Below are positions 63,125 through 64,000 of a stretch of 64,000 nucleotides of DNA, one piece after another. The notes under the pieces are model-generated. The model saw only the letters and a list, made by a program, of their open reading frames with translations. It made no database searches and was not told the origin of the DNA. The DNA comes from Candidatus Bathyanammoxibius amoris. GTDB lineage: Bacteria; Planctomycetota; Brocadiia; Brocadiales; Bathyanammoxibiaceae. Location: positions 124,001-188,000 of the forward strand of contig JAMXCW010000003.1 of the NCBI GenBank assembly GCA_024451685.1, read 5' to 3'. Both the position numbers and the translations under genes were made by a program. The stretch's first letter is position 1, and each line of letters opens with the position of its first letter.

Positions 63125-63973
63125 TTATCTTCCACCCCTGGCGATGTCCATGAGGGATTCTTTGGCCTGTTTGCGGACGCGCATGTCGGGGTCCCTTCTG
63201 GCCTTGCTCAGTGCTGAGGCGGCGTCGAGCGCCTCGCGGCCAATACTGCCGAGGGCCTGAGCGGCGGCAAGCCGGACGTCTGAGTCCTCATCCTCCAGGG
63301 CCTTGGCCAGTATGGTAGTAGCGTCCCGCGCGCGCGGACCCATGTTGCCCAGGGTCAGGGCGGCGTTCACGCGCACCTGCGGGTTTGTGGCGTGAAGCAG
63401 GGCGTCGCAGAGGTAGTAGATGGCCGTCTGGGAACCGGTGCCTATCTTACTCAGGGCCTTGGCGGCGCTGATACCTACCTCAGGATCTTTGTTCCGCAGG
63501 GCCGCGGAAAGGCCCTCAATGGTATCGGGCGACTTATCTCCAATCTCGCCCAGCGCCCAGATGGCGTTCTTGCGCACCTCGGTACTCTTGTCGTACCACA
63601 GGGCCTCAGAAAGCGCCCGTGCGCCCGCCTTGTCACCGTTATTAATCTTTCCCAGGGCCTTGGCGGCTTGGGCGCGAACCATCGGATGCTTGTCCTTTAA
63701 GAGGGCCTCGGCCAGGGCCGGCGTGCAGTCGGATGCGTCGCGGCCTATGTTGCCAAGGGCCTTGGCGGCCCCGGCACGCATCACCACGCTCTTTTCATCC
63801 TTGAGGGCCTCGACGTTTCGTTTTACCCGGGTCTCTATACTCTGGTCCTGCGCCAGAGCACTGCTACAGTACCACGGGCCTGTACAGAGCCCAAGTACCA
63901 CCAGGACCGGGACGAGCGAAACGTGCAAAGACCTTCTCCTTATCTTACTCGTCATATAAAACATTTTACACAC
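63125..63973 (-). CDS. Exported HEAT-repeat protein
   Basis: A 282-residue protein with a signal peptide (RRRSLHVSLVPVLVVLGLCTGPWYCSSALAQ) and about seven HEAT repeats, each near 31-37 residues: RAGAAKALGNIGRDA, RAQAAKALGKINNGD, RKNAIWALGEIGDKS, and similar. Consensus is xVRxxAAxALGxIG, the type found in PBS-lyase-like HEAT proteins and common in planctomycetes and cyanobacteria. It forms a superhelical scaffold for protein contact. Start may be ATG 63973 or the ATG at 63955. The role is unknown; it reads into the window from the right with nothing upstream inside it. Confidence 0.85.
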   Translation of the reverse strand: MCKMFYMTSKIRRRSLHVSLVPVLVVLGLCTGPWYCSSALAQDQSIETRVKRNVEALKDEKSVVMRAGAAKALGNIGRDASDCTPALAEALLKDKHPMVRAQAAKALGKINNGDKAGARALSEALWYDKSTEVRKNAIWALGEIGDKSPDTIEGLSAALRNKDPEVGISAAKALSKIGTGSQTAIYYLCDALLHATNPQVRVNAALTLGNMGPRARDATTILAKALEDEDSDVRLAAAQALGSIGREALDAASALSKARRDPDMRVRKQAKESLMDIARGGR

Positions 63974-64000
63974 GTTTGACGTTCTGGCAAATATTTATCC

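Noticed and set aside
63125-63973. HEAT-repeat gene as a phycobilin lyase.
   Set aside because: The repeats resemble PBS-lyase HEAT units, but the protein is exported and no bilin or phycobiliprotein genes are present.

Overview
The window comes from a Gram-negative, didermic, rod-building bacterium with c-type cytochrome chemistry. It carries MreBCD/RodA/PBP2, a KDO-activating enzyme, an apolipoprotein N-acyltransferase, AsmA-like and outer-membrane barrel proteins, and a System II (ResB/CcsA) cytochrome c assembly pair. G+C looks to be roughly half by eye. The gene mix (IspH-UbiA fusion, DUF1844 protein, System II, heme-binding periplasmic proteins) would suit an uncultured planctomycete related to Brocadiales, but Nitrospirota or deltaproteobacterial-type lineages are not excluded. 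No rRNA, tRNA, CRISPR array or intact mobile element was seen.

Layout. 1-4859 (minus): IspH-UbiA fusion, DUF502 membrane protein, LarA-like protein, and an exported CARDB-type protein cut by the left edge. 5071-11630 (mostly plus): folD, rplM-rpsI, a TIM-barrel isomerase-like protein, nadD (minus), three tandem exported pentapeptide-repeat genes sharing a CPGCDL motif, and ftcD. 11718-20977 (minus): the cell-shape operon mreB-mreC-mreD-mrdA-rodA with a YjiK-like propeller gene, preceded by lnt and moeA. 21690-26348 (plus): a Cache-HAMP histidine kinase, a lone receiver, and a receiver-GAF-GGDEF-EAL protein. 26484-32663 (minus): hslVU, a small lipoprotein, an IS3-type scar, a DUF1254 lipoprotein, a barrel porin, a frameshifted Fe-S domain remnant and a YjbQ protein.

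32804-41980 (plus) is a tight nine-gene operon behind a good sigma-70-type promoter. It encodes a HAD glycosyl-3-phosphoglycerate phosphatase, a GpgS-type synthase, a MOFRL glycerate kinase, a second (one-step, Mgs/Ggs-like) glycosyltransferase, a TPR lipoprotein, and a complete CUT1 sugar ABC importer. This reads as a glucosyl/mannosylglycerate compatible-solute system with its own uptake machine. AsmA-like, CvpA and a divergent MnmE follow.

46525-57217 holds a nuclease-fold-like unknown, glyQ, a MoaB/MOSC pair, serA (possibly leaderless), a metallophosphoesterase without a normal start codon, DUF1844, kdsB-pyrG, and archease-rtcB. 57919-63973 holds a CruF-like membrane protein, an AlpA/excisionase-like HTH protein divergent from an S24 repressor with three operator-like dyads between them, a monoheme cytochrome c overlapping the repressor, a PilP/GspC-like protein, ccsA-resB and a HEAT-repeat protein.

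The most striking observation is a CxxCH c-type heme motif inside the periplasmic N-terminal part of the elongasome transpeptidase PBP2 (mrdA). Other notable points are the two parallel routes to glycosylglycerate in one operon, an MnmE that has lost its C-terminal Cys motif and any normal start codon, an (AGG)7 tract serving as ribosome-binding site, and remnants of two broken genes.
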